Below, piece after piece: positions 25,306 to 32,986 of a stretch of DNA of 64,000 nt; position 1 is the first letter of the stretch; each line of letters begins with the position of its first letter. The notes below the pieces were generated by a model, which made no database searches, was not told where the DNA came from, and was given only the letters and a program-made list of their open reading frames with translations. This stretch comes from an uncultured bacterium (GTDB taxonomy: Bacteria > Bacillota_I > Bacilli_A > RFN20 > CAG-826): the NCBI GenBank assembly GCA_949295325.1, contig CASFKG010000002.1, positions 1 through 64,000 of the forward strand, read 5' to 3'. Position numbers and translations under genes: made by a program.

Positions 25306-26398
25306 GTTCCTGGTTGCCGGGTTGCTCGGCCTGGTGTCGCTATCATCCTGCGGCTTTTTTGCCACGGGCAACGAGTCCTATTACATCGAGGACGTCAGCA
25401 GCGTCAAAAACAGCGATGGTTCGACGACCCTGACCTTCACCTTCAGCGATCCCGAAACGCCGGACATGGTGATCGAGATTCCGGCCGGCGTCGACGGCAA
25501 CGGCATCGAAGACATTACCCACGTCCTCGACACCAATAGCGATCCGGACAGGGTGGTCATTACCATTTCCTACACCGATCCGAGCAAAGAGGACACGGTA
25601 ATAAGCGTGCCCGTGATCCAAGGCGAAGCCGGCAACGGCATCTACAACGTCACCTATACCCAAATCAGCGACCCCGACGACGAACATTATCTCGACATCG
25701 CGGTGACCATCGCCTTCACCGATCCCGAACGCCCGAGCGTTACCTTCTACATCCCCCACGGCAACGGCATCGCCTCCATAAGCGAGGACCCGGAGAGGTG
25801 GTCCGAGGAAACCGGTTACTACTACATCGTCACCTTCGAAGACGGCAGCGAGGTTTCTTTGCTCGCCCCGCAAGGGGAAACCGGTAATGGAATCAGCGAC
25901 ATCGCCTACGAAGACGGCAAGGACAACGACATCGTCATCACCATCTCGCTGACCGACGGCACCTCCTACGAAATCAGCGTCCCGAAGTCCAACAACTGGC
26001 ATGTCGGTAGTGGCAACCCCGCGCCCGACCTCGGTTACCCGGGGGATCTCTATCTCGACATGTCGACCGGTAACGTCCACCAGAAGAACGAATCTGGTTC
26101 CTGGGTCTATCAGGGCAACATCAACTTCGGAAAGACCACCTACTCGGTCGTCTTTATCGCCGATCCCGGCCACTTCCTCGTCAACGGCATCGAAGTCCAG
26201 ACCCTACTGGTAAGCGGGGTAGTGGAAGGAAGCTACCTGACGAGCGAACAGCTTCAGGTCCCGGTCTATGAGGGACATAGTTTCGAAGGCTATTGGACAT
26301 GCCCCGGCGAACCCGGCCCCTTCGACGCCAAACTCGACCTGCTTACCCCCATCGAGGGGAATATGACTTTCTATGCCCATTGGAGCGCGCTAAATTAA
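25289..26398 (+). CDS. Repeat lipoprotein with C-terminal InlB-type domain
   Basis: A 369-aa lipoprotein with signal ending LSSC. Four beta-rich repeats of about 45-50 residues each end in a G-x-x-GNGI turn: GVDGNGIEDI, GEAGNGIYNV, HGNGIASI and GETGNGISDI. The next section has the collagen-tail-like W-x-GSGNPAPDLGYPGDLYLDM segment seen at ends of phage-tail and surface fibres. The last 70 residues match the Listeria-Bacteroides (InlB B) repeat, with SFEGYW and NMTFYAHW. Start: tandem ATG codons at 25289 and 25292 behind GGGGAGGAG; either may serve. It is the last gene of the overlapping set and probably an adhesin or cell-surface component. Confidence 0.8.
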   Translation: MMKYPKFLVAGLLGLVSLSSCGFFATGNESYYIEDVSSVKNSDGSTTLTFTFSDPETPDMVIEIPAGVDGNGIEDITHVLDTNSDPDRVVITISYTDPSKEDTVISVPVIQGEAGNGIYNVTYTQISDPDDEHYLDIAVTIAFTDPERPSVTFYIPHGNGIASISEDPERWSEETGYYYIVTFEDGSEVSLLAPQGETGNGISDIAYEDGKDNDIVITISLTDGTSYEISVPKSNNWHVGSGNPAPDLGYPGDLYLDMSTGNVHQKNESGSWVYQGNINFGKTTYSVVFIADPGHFLVNGIEVQTLLVSGVVEGSYLTSEQLQVPVYEGHSFEGYWTCPGEPGPFDAKLDLLTPIEGNMTFYAHWSALN

Positions 26399-26423
26399 AT
26401 TCCGGAGGATAAATAAAGAAGAC

Positions 26424-27572
26424 ATGTCTAACCGCTTTTGCCTAAATCCCGTGAGCTACCATGGCTACGGGGCCATCGAAAACATTGTTACCGAGGCCAA
26501 AGGCCACCACTTCAAGAAGGCCCTTGTCTGCACCGACAAGTCGCTAATGAAGTTCGGCGTGGCGGCCAAGGTCACCGACTTGCTCGACAAGGCCGGGCTG
26601 GCCTATACGGTCTACGACGAAATCAAGCCGAATCCCACCATCGAAAACGTCCTCGATGGCGTCAAGGCCTACAAGGAGGCCGGAGCCGACTACATAATTG
26701 CCATCGGCGGCGGTTCGAGCATGGATACCGCCAAGGCTATCGGCATCATCATCGAAAATCCCGAGTTCGCCGATGTGAGAAGTCTCGAAGGCACCGCGCC
26801 CACCAAGAACCCCTGCGCTCCGATAATCGCCGTCCCGACCACCGCCGGGACCGCGGCCGAAGTTACCATCAACTACGTCATTACCGACGTCGAAAAGAAG
26901 CGTAAGTTCGTCTGCGTCGACCCGCACGACATGCCTATCGTGGCCGTCGTCGATCCCCTGATGATGGAATCGATGCCGAAAGGCTTGACGGCGGCGACCG
27001 GCATGGATGCCCTGACCCATGCCATCGAAGGCTATATAACCAAGGCCGCCTGGGAACTAAGCGACATGTGCCACCTCGAGGCCATCCGCCTCATTTCCCA
27101 TAACCTAAGGAGCGCCTATGCCGGCGAGAAATCCGGACGCGAGGCCATGGCCCTTGCCCAATACGTGGCCGGCATGGGCTTCAGCAACGTCGGGCTCGGC
27201 ATCGTCCATTCCATGGCCCATCCGCTGAGCGCCCTTTACGATACCCCGCACGGGGTGGCCTGCTCCATACTCCTTCCAAGCGGCATGGAATACAATGCCG
27301 AGTATACGGGCGAGAAGTACCGCGAAATCGCCCGCGCGATGGGCGTGGAGAACGTGGACACCATGAGTCAGGAGGAATACAGGAAGGCGGCAATCGAGGC
27401 CGTTAAGGCCCTTAGCCACGACGTCGGCATCCCCGGAGACCTCAAGGGAATCGTGGAGGAAGAAGACCTCTCCTTCCTTGCCGACAGCGCCCTTGCCGAT
27501 GCCTGTTGTCCGGGCAATCCCCGCAATCCAACCAAGGACGAGGTAATCGCCATATACAGGAGCCTTCTCTAA
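26424..27572 (+). CDS. fucO: Lactaldehyde reductase (FucO-like, iron-dependent)
   Basis: A 382-aa group III alcohol dehydrogenase, identical in length to E. coli FucO and matching it closely by eye: GGGSSMDTAKAIGI (NAD binding), NPEFADVRSLEG, PTTAGTAAEVTINYVI, CVDPHDMP, DALTHAIEGYIT and MAHPLSALYDTPHGV, which supply the metal-binding Asp and His residues. It reduces L-lactaldehyde to 1,2-propanediol (or acts on related small aldehydes) to recycle NADH in fermentation of fucose or rhamnose. It lies only 25 nt after the lipoprotein gene, so it may be read from the same mRNA. Strong terminator at its end. Confidence 0.92.
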   Translation: MSNRFCLNPVSYHGYGAIENIVTEAKGHHFKKALVCTDKSLMKFGVAAKVTDLLDKAGLAYTVYDEIKPNPTIENVLDGVKAYKEAGADYIIAIGGGSSMDTAKAIGIIIENPEFADVRSLEGTAPTKNPCAPIIAVPTTAGTAAEVTINYVITDVEKKRKFVCVDPHDMPIVAVVDPLMMESMPKGLTAATGMDALTHAIEGYITKAAWELSDMCHLEAIRLISHNLRSAYAGEKSGREAMALAQYVAGMGFSNVGLGIVHSMAHPLSALYDTPHGVACSILLPSGMEYNAEYTGEKYREIARAMGVENVDTMSQEEYRKAAIEAVKALSHDVGIPGDLKGIVEEEDLSFLADSALADACCPGNPRNPTKDEVIAIYRSLL

Positions 27573-27583
27573 GCGGCTTCATC

Positions 27584-27610
27584 GACCCGGGGATTACCCC
27601 GGGTCTTTTT
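27584..27610 (+). terminator. Strong intrinsic terminator
   Basis: GACCCGGGG and CCCCGGGTC pair perfectly around ATTA and run into five T residues, closing the long same-strand series that ends with fucO. Confidence 0.95.
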
Positions 27611-27630
27611 CTATCTTCGCCAATTTGTTC

Positions 27631-27636
27631 TATAAT
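27631..27636 (+). promoter_or_regulatory. -10 box of the sirtuin gene (leaderless type)
   Basis: A perfect TATAAT ends 6 nt before the GTG start at 27643, with TTTCTA 17 nt upstream. There is no room for a ribosome site, so transcription probably begins at the start codon. Confidence 0.65.
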
Positions 27637-27642
27637 CGGCCC

Positions 27643-28368
27643 GTGCAGGCCGCTATCGAGGAATTGAAATCGAAAATAGGCAAGGACGATTCCCTCTTCG
27701 TCCTGACCGGGGCCGGGATCTCGACTGCCTCGGGCATTCCCGACTTCCGGAGCCCCGAAGGACTATACGCGGTCCATTCCGAATACGGCGTATCTTACGA
27801 AGAGATGCTCTCGAGCGGATATTTCCAGGAAAATACCGCATCCTTTTACGACTTCTTCTTCAAGAAGATGGTTTATCCCGAAGCGAAGCCGAACAAAGCC
27901 CACCTGGCGTTGGCAAATTACGAGAAATCCGGGGGCAAAATCCGAATAGCGACGCAGAACATCGACGGATTGCACCAAAAAGCAGGCAGTTCAAAAGTCT
28001 ACGAACTGCACGGAAACGCCTACCGTTACTACTGCACCCGCTGCGCGAGGCGCTACGCCTACAAGGATATCGTCCACGCCGGCATCCCGCGTTGCTCTTG
28101 CGGAGGGATCCTCAAACCCGAGGTCACGCTTTACGGGGAAGAACTTCCGCCCCGGGCCATCTCGCTAAGCCTCGAGAGCGTGGGGGAAGCCGATATCCTT
28201 CTGGTGGTTGGTACTTCGTTGAACGTCTACCCAGCCGCGGCGCTGCCTTCCTATTTCAAAGGGGAAATCAGCCTGCTCGTCAATCTTGAACCAACCCCGC
28301 TGGATGGTCGCTTCGACTACGTGCTGCGCATGGACGCGGGGGAAGCTTTGGAGGAACTGTTATGCTGA
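27643..28368 (+). CDS. cobB: NAD-dependent protein deacylase (sirtuin)
   Basis: A 241-aa Sir2-family enzyme that removes acyl groups from lysines using NAD+. Motifs: GAGISTASGIPDFRS, TQNIDGLHQKAG, catalytic His in ELHGN, a four-Cys zinc site (CTRCARRY ... RCSCGG), and VVGTSLNVYPAA. The frame is open from a TTG at 27625, but that would lie across the TATAAT box, so GTG 27643 is the start; the protein then opens QAAIEELKSKI as in relatives. It begins a run of closely packed genes, the next overlapping by 7 nt. Confidence 0.93.
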   Translation: MQAAIEELKSKIGKDDSLFVLTGAGISTASGIPDFRSPEGLYAVHSEYGVSYEEMLSSGYFQENTASFYDFFFKKMVYPEAKPNKAHLALANYEKSGGKIRIATQNIDGLHQKAGSSKVYELHGNAYRYYCTRCARRYAYKDIVHAGIPRCSCGGILKPEVTLYGEELPPRAISLSLESVGEADILLVVGTSLNVYPAAALPSYFKGEISLLVNLEPTPLDGRFDYVLRMDAGEALEELLC

Positions 28369-29021
28369 AGGCCTTAGGGCATTTCGTTACCATTACCAAG
28401 CACCGGCATCGGGTTATAGCCAATGGTTTCCACATGGGGATTGGCATCCATTGCCTAAGGCACGACTTGTCCAAATACCTGCCTGGCGAATTCATAAAAT
28501 CCGCACATTACTACGCGGGCGACCATTCGCCGGTATACGAAGAGAGGCTCGACAATGCCTACTATTCGAGCATCTGCCAGCACCATACCCGCCACAACAA
28601 GCACCATTACGAGTACTGGACCGATTTCTTCATGGGAAGGGTCATCGCCAAACGGATGCCCTACATCTATGCGACCGAGTACGTCTGCGACGTCTTGGCC
28701 GCTTCCAGGACCTACCATCCCGATACCTTCGGCGGCAAACAGGCGTTGGATTACTTCCTGAAGCACAGCAAGCGTTATTTTCTCCACGATGCGACGATCG
28801 ACTACGTCGTCTATTGCCTTAGGGAATATTCCCTTAACGGCTGGAAGAACCTGAAGCGGAGAAACACGGAGAAGATATATCGGGAGATATCGGCAAAATA
28901 TCCGGACGTGGAGGTCTTCGAGGAAATGCCGCTCGGGGCGCCCCTTCCGGCGTTAAAATCAAATAGGGCCACTTACGGCGTGGCCGATTTCTCGAAAAGG
29001 GAAACAAACAAGGAGGACTAA
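28362..29021 (+). CDS. DUF5662 family protein
   Basis: A 219-aa His-rich protein matching the DUF5662 pattern: HFVTITKHRHRV at the start, then CLRHDLSKYLPGEF, and QHHTRHNKHHYEYW. The ordered His and Asp residues (H-R-H, H-D, H-H, N-x-HH) suggest an HD-domain-like metal site, so a phosphohydrolase activity is possible but unproven. It overlaps the sirtuin gene by 7 nt and is followed by yqeY after 1 nt, so it is cotranscribed. The last 40 residues are variable. Function unknown. Confidence 0.75.
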   Translation: MLKALGHFVTITKHRHRVIANGFHMGIGIHCLRHDLSKYLPGEFIKSAHYYAGDHSPVYEERLDNAYYSSICQHHTRHNKHHYEYWTDFFMGRVIAKRMPYIYATEYVCDVLAASRTYHPDTFGGKQALDYFLKHSKRYFLHDATIDYVVYCLREYSLNGWKNLKRRNTEKIYREISAKYPDVEVFEEMPLGAPLPALKSNRATYGVADFSKRETNKED

Positions 29022-29022
29022 A

Positions 29023-29439
29023 ATGCTCATAGACGACATAAAGAAGGCTTCGGTGGCCGCGATGAAGAATAGGGACGCCAACGCGCGCAATGCCTTAAGC
29101 GCGGTCATTTCGCGTTACACCCTGTTGGCCACTTCGGGTTCGGGAAAGGAAATTGGCGACGCGGACGTCGTCAGGATCATCGGCAAAGTCGATAGGGAAA
29201 TAGACGAGGAAATCGAAAGCTTCAAGGCCGCCGGCCGGAACGAGGCCATCGAGCCCCTTCTTGCCCAGAAGGCCGCCCTGAAACCCTATATTCCCCAAAT
29301 GCTTGGCGAATCCGAGATCAAGGAAATCATACTTAAACTGGACGACAGATCGGTTCCTTCCGTCATGCGCCATTTCAAGGAAAACTACGCAGGGAGGGTC
29401 GATATGGGCCTGGTGAACAAGACCCTCCGCACCCTTTAA
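29023..29439 (+). CDS. yqeY: GatB/YqeY-domain protein
   Basis: A 138-aa YqeY protein, related to the tail domain of the GatB subunit of the tRNA amidotransferase. Typical features: the N-terminal helix DDIKKASVAAMKNRDANARNALS, central charged helices, and LAQKAALKPYIPQMLGESEI followed by DDRSVPSVMRHFKENYAGRVDMGLVN. The family is thought to bind tRNA, but its exact role is unknown. It has a perfect AAGGAGG ribosome site 7 nt before the ATG, unlike its coupled neighbours, so it is probably made in larger amounts. Confidence 0.92.
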   Translation: MLIDDIKKASVAAMKNRDANARNALSAVISRYTLLATSGSGKEIGDADVVRIIGKVDREIDEEIESFKAAGRNEAIEPLLAQKAALKPYIPQMLGESEIKEIILKLDDRSVPSVMRHFKENYAGRVDMGLVNKTLRTL

Positions 29440-29480
29440 TCACATATACCGCCAATAGGTGGTAGAATACTGCTTGCTTT

Positions 29481-29903
29481 ATGGCAAGTAGGACCAACAT
29501 CGTCGTCATCGGCTGCGGAAGGCTAGGTGCCTCCCTGGCCTCCCATGCCTCGGGCGAAGGCCGCAACGTGATCGTCGTCGATAGCGACCCCGAGGCGTTT
29601 GACCGGCTTTACGAGGGATTCAGCGGTTTCACCGTGGAAGGGGACGCAACCGACCAGAGCGTCCTCGCAAACGACGCCAGGATCGAAACCGCCTACAAGG
29701 TCCTCGTCACGACCGGAAACGACAACGTCAACCTTTTCCTGGCAAGGCTATGTTCGGTCATATACGAGGTGCCCGAGGTGCTCGTCAGGTTCGACGATCC
29801 GCAAGCCGGGGAACTGATCAAGGACCTCAAAAACGTCCGGGCGGTTTATCCTTTCGAACTCAGTTACCAGAAACTTCTGTCCCTCGAAGGAGAGGATTTC
29901 TGA
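29481..29903 (+). CDS. TrkA/KtrA-like potassium-uptake regulator, N domain only
   Basis: A 140-aa RCK N-terminal (TrkA-N) domain. The dinucleotide-binding motif is complete: GCGRLGASLAS, then the acidic end of strand two (VVDSDPE). FTVEGDATDQSVL and TTGNDNVNLFLARL are family-typical. There is no TrkA-C domain. TAGAAT lies 12 nt before the ATG. The stop overlaps the next gene (TGATG), which encodes a second, different TrkA subunit. A nucleotide-sensing role in a heteromeric gating ring for the TrkH channel at 30565 is the likely job. Confidence 0.85.
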   Translation: MASRTNIVVIGCGRLGASLASHASGEGRNVIVVDSDPEAFDRLYEGFSGFTVEGDATDQSVLANDARIETAYKVLVTTGNDNVNLFLARLCSVIYEVPEVLVRFDDPQAGELIKDLKNVRAVYPFELSYQKLLSLEGEDF

Positions 29904-30565
29904 TGAAAATCGCGATTGCAAACGGTACCTACCAGGCCGCCTATCTCTTCGACATGTTCCGGAAGGGCCGCCACAAGGTCATACTCATAAACTCCTCGCG
30001 CAGCGATGCGCAGTATCTCCTAAAGACCACCCATTCGAGCGTCTATGTCGGCAACCCCTGGAGGCGCCATGTCCTGGAAGAAGCCGGGGTAGCGGGCTGC
30101 GATCTCTTCATTTCCCTTTGCGACAAAGATACCGACAACTTCGCTTCCTGCCTGCTGGCAAAGATGGTTTTCGGCGTGGGGAAGACGATTTCCCTCGTAA
30201 AGGACCCCGGCAACGTCGAAATATACAAGCGTTTGGGCATCGATTCGGCGGTATCCAGCACCTATCTGCTCGGACAGTCCATCAAAAACGAATCGAGCAT
30301 CGAGTCGGTCATGCAGACGCTTTCTCTGGAAAACGACAAGATCGTTATCATGGAGTACACGCTGAAGAGCAAACATCCATTGGCCAACCGCCGCATCATG
30401 GACATAGATTTCCCGCGTTGCGCGAACATCGCGGCCATCTACCGCAACTATGCCGTCATTATCCCGGGCGGGCAGGTCGAATTGAAACCCAAGGACAAAC
30501 TGCTTATCGTTTCGAGTCAGGAAGACGAAGCCAAGGTGCTCGAATACCTCGAAAGGAAAGAGTGA
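29903..30565 (+). CDS. TrkA-like subunit with degenerate nucleotide site
   Basis: A 220-aa protein with TrkA-N (residues 1-130) and TrkA-C (about 140-220, including IMDIDFPRCANIAAIYR and LKPKDKLLIVSS). The first strand reads IAIANGTYQAAYLF, so the Gly-rich G-x-G-x-x-G loop is lost, though the rest of the fold (SLCDKDTDNFASCLLAK) remains. This suggests a structural subunit that cannot bind NAD(H) or ATP in the usual way, paired with the intact N-domain protein just upstream. Its frame is open further upstream, but ATG at 29903 overlaps the preceding TGA, the pattern used all along this operon. Confidence 0.8.
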   Translation: MKIAIANGTYQAAYLFDMFRKGRHKVILINSSRSDAQYLLKTTHSSVYVGNPWRRHVLEEAGVAGCDLFISLCDKDTDNFASCLLAKMVFGVGKTISLVKDPGNVEIYKRLGIDSAVSSTYLLGQSIKNESSIESVMQTLSLENDKIVIMEYTLKSKHPLANRRIMDIDFPRCANIAAIYRNYAVIIPGGQVELKPKDKLLIVSSQEDEAKVLEYLERKE

Positions 30566-32223
30566 TGGCCAAAAGCGTCAAGGGTTGGCCTTTGGTCCTG
30601 GGCTATCTGGGGCTATTCCTCATGTTCGAGGGTTTCGTCACCCTTCTTCCCATCGCGATAACCGCGTTCTATCCAGGCGAAATCGACTGTTATGTCGATT
30701 TTCTCATACCTGGATCAAGCGCCATCGTCCTGGGCGCGGTGCTTTTCTTCGGACTTATCTACCGGAAGGAAAAGGCACGGTTCAAGGGATACGAGGACGC
30801 GCTCTTGCTGGTCCTAATCTGGATATTCGCCGTCCTTCTCGGTGCCATTCCTTTCCTTTCCGCTTCCATGCGGGGGATGCTAGGCAAGGGCATGGACTTT
30901 TCGGAAGCCATGTTCGAATCCATTTCCGGCTATTCGGCGACCGGGTACACGGTTTATCCCTTGGAAATGTTCCCGGAGGCCGCCGGGGCCTACTGTCCCC
31001 ATGTTTTCATGTTTCACCGGGCCCTCATGCAGTTCGTCGGGGGAGTGGGGCTCGTTTTGATCGTGGCGGGTGCCGTCAGCGATCGCTACAACCTCCGCCT
31101 GTATAGCGCGGAAGGCCATAACGACAAGCTCCTTCCGAATCTGGGGCGCTCGGCCAAGCTCATATTCGGTATCTATTCGGGGTACATAATCCTCGGCTCC
31201 GTTTCCTTCTGGCTGGCCGGCATGGATTTCTTCGATGCCTTTTGCCATAGCGCCGCGGCGGTCGCCACCGGCGGTTTTTCGTCAAGGGCCGAAGGCATGG
31301 TCTATTTCCAATCCGCCGCCTTTACCGGGAACGGGATATTCCCCGGCAATGCCGTCGCCATAGAAGTCGTGGCAATGGTCCTGATGCTTCTCGGCGCGAC
31401 CAATTTCGTCCTGCATACCTTCCTTTTCCGCGGCAAGATCAGGGAATTCTTCAAAGATGTGGAAATAAGGTTCGGCCTCTTCCTGATCGTCCTATGCATA
31501 ATCATAGGCACCGTTTCGACTGTCTACCTATATGCCCCGGAGGCCAGCAACTCGACCTTTTCCGAAGCCGCCCAGACCGGGACCGATTTCTGGACGTCGC
31601 TGCGTTATTCGTCGTTCAACATAATATCGAGCATTACCACCACCGGCTTCACGAACTTCTCGAGCGTGAAGCAACTTGGGGAAGTAGCGACCTTCCTCGG
31701 CATCCTCGTAATGATCGTCGGTGCCGGAATGGGTTCGACCGGCGGCGCCATCAAGCAGTACAGGATGGTCATAGTGATGAAGGACTTCTACCATTCGATC
31801 GTCTATAAGTTCGCGCCCAGCCGCCAACTGACCCCGATGCCGGTCTACCGCCTCGGGCAAAAGAAGGAGCTGACCGAGGGCGAAGTGGCGGAAGCGCATA
31901 ATTTCTCGGGTCTTTATCTCCTGACGGTTGTGGCGGGAACGCTGGTTCTTTTGCTATTGCCCTATGTCGATTTCGCGGACGGCCTCTACGAGATTGCTTC
32001 CGGGCTCTCCGGCACCGGACAAAGCATCATCGATTTCTACGAATACAAGGCTTTGGCTCTTTCCGGACAGGTGCCGTACTACTGCTACGAGGTATTGCTA
32101 TGGACGATATCCGCCTCGATGTTCCTAGGAAGGCTCGAGATACTGCCGCTTTTCTATGCGCTCAATCAGGTGTTCATATACCCTGTAAAGCAGCGTAGGA
32201 AGAGCCGTTCATTCGTCGAATGA
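30565..32223 (+). CDS. trkH: TrkH/KtrB-family potassium transporter
   Basis: A 552-aa K+ uptake channel of the TrkH type with about ten helices and four pore loops. Selectivity-filter regions are visible: SGYSATGYTV (first), AVATGGFSSRAEGM (second), SITTTGFTNFSS (third) and SGLSGTGQSI (fourth), each with the key Gly. QFVGGVGLVLI is the helix before the second repeat. The gene starts on the last base of the preceding TrkA stop (TGATG), completing a three-gene K+ uptake operon. tRNA-Trp follows with its own promoter. Confidence 0.93.
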   Translation: MAKSVKGWPLVLGYLGLFLMFEGFVTLLPIAITAFYPGEIDCYVDFLIPGSSAIVLGAVLFFGLIYRKEKARFKGYEDALLLVLIWIFAVLLGAIPFLSASMRGMLGKGMDFSEAMFESISGYSATGYTVYPLEMFPEAAGAYCPHVFMFHRALMQFVGGVGLVLIVAGAVSDRYNLRLYSAEGHNDKLLPNLGRSAKLIFGIYSGYIILGSVSFWLAGMDFFDAFCHSAAAVATGGFSSRAEGMVYFQSAAFTGNGIFPGNAVAIEVVAMVLMLLGATNFVLHTFLFRGKIREFFKDVEIRFGLFLIVLCIIIGTVSTVYLYAPEASNSTFSEAAQTGTDFWTSLRYSSFNIISSITTTGFTNFSSVKQLGEVATFLGILVMIVGAGMGSTGGAIKQYRMVIVMKDFYHSIVYKFAPSRQLTPMPVYRLGQKKELTEGEVAEAHNFSGLYLLTVVAGTLVLLLLPYVDFADGLYEIASGLSGTGQSIIDFYEYKALALSGQVPYYCYEVLLWTISASMFLGRLEILPLFYALNQVFIYPVKQRRKSRSFVE

Positions 32224-32237
32224 TTGGCAAAATACCC

Positions 32238-32266
32238 TTTAAACGCCGTTTCAATGAGCCTATACT
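32238..32266 (+). promoter_or_regulatory. tRNA-Trp promoter
   Basis: TTTAAA at 32238-32243 and TATACT at 32261-32266 are 17 nt apart, about 30 nt before the tRNA. Confidence 0.65.
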
Positions 32267-32297
32267 AATCGGTGCGCCGCGAGGCGCTAGACCAAGC

Positions 32298-32371
32298 GGG
32301 GGCTTGGTTCAATGGCAGAACAGAGGTCTCCAAAACCTTTGATGTGGGTTCGATTCCTTCAGCCCCCGCCA
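32298..32371 (+). tRNA. tRNA-Trp (CCA)
   Basis: Acceptor GGGGGCT/AGCCCCC with discriminator G and an encoded CCA; anticodon loop CTCCAAA gives CCA; T-arm GGGTTCGATTCC. The flanking bases GC and GC could extend the acceptor, but this register gives the normal Trp discriminator. The AT-rich island starts shortly downstream. Confidence 0.93.
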
Positions 32372-32424
32372 TCTTATAACTAACATTTTGATACAAAGCA
32401 AGGGTCTCAAAATTAATGATATTT

Positions 32425-32448
32425 GCTCGAGAAATCGGGCATTTTTTA
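32425..32448 (+). terminator. tRNA-Trp terminator
   Basis: GCTCGA pairs with TCGGGC (one G-T pair) around a GAAA tetraloop, then a run of T residues. Confidence 0.8.
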
Positions 32449-32500
32449 TTATGTTGCCTTTTTCTAGTAGATATAAATTGGCTCGAAACTACGGATTTTC

Positions 32501-32560
32501 TAATTTTAGTCCTACTAGCTAAACGATACCCTTACTAGAGAAACGTTAGGCTACTAGAAA
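32501..32560 (-). repeat. Left 20-nt repeat array (inverted)
   Basis: Three units in exact 20-nt register (32501, 32521, 32541), each ending in a CTACTAG/TTACTAG core; the best, AAACGATACCCTTACTAGAG, is the reverse complement form of the right-hand units. Confidence 0.65.
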
Positions 32561-32583
32561 AAAGAACTCGTGAGTTTTATAAT

Positions 32584-32973
32584 ATGATTTCCGAGAAAGC
32601 CTATAAGATCTTGCAAGCGATAGCTCAAATTAACGGGCTAGAAGAAAACCTTCATAAGGTTAAACCTTCAGAGAAAGATTTAGAGGAAGAGGAAACTGCT
32701 GAGGAAAATAGAATGCTTGGTACTAATAGGCATCATTTTAAGAACATAGAGTTCACGAGCAGTTTGACTGGTCATACTTATAAGTCATCTACAAACAAAA
32801 AAGGAACGTTATCTATTTTCGATGTAACGATAGGGGAAGAAGTTCCTAATAACGCCAATCCTTCAAAAAGAGAGATAGTAAGAGTCGCACTTAGTGATTT
32901 AACTAAAAATGAAGAGGAAGGAACTCTTTATCAATTGATTCATAGGTTAGAGAAGTTCTTATTAAAGAAGTAA
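32584..32973 (+). CDS. Small AT-island protein, intact copy
   Basis: A 129-aa protein of unknown function. N-terminal helix (ISEKAYKILQAIAQ), an acidic stretch (EKDLEEEETAEENR), a core with NRHHFKNIEFTSSLTGHTYK and the conserved GEEVPNNANPSKREI, and a basic C-terminal helix (YQLIHRLEKFLLKK). A decayed relative lies at 147-441, also beside a 20-nt array. No ribosome site is evident; a TATAAT touches the ATG, so either the promoter is further upstream or the repeat array supplies part of it. The His-rich core and terminal basic helix could suit a nucleic-acid-binding protein, but this is speculation. Confidence 0.65.
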   Translation: MISEKAYKILQAIAQINGLEENLHKVKPSEKDLEEEETAEENRMLGTNRHHFKNIEFTSSLTGHTYKSSTNKKGTLSIFDVTIGEEVPNNANPSKREIVRVALSDLTKNEEEGTLYQLIHRLEKFLLKK

Positions 32974-32986
32974 GGAATGATTGTAT

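Noticed and set aside
29750-32223. Longer upstream-open frames of the TrkA-like and TrkH genes as true starts
   Set aside because: The extra N-terminal residues are Arg/Gly/His-rich read-through of the preceding gene in another frame; TGATG overlaps give the proper starts at 29903 and 30565.
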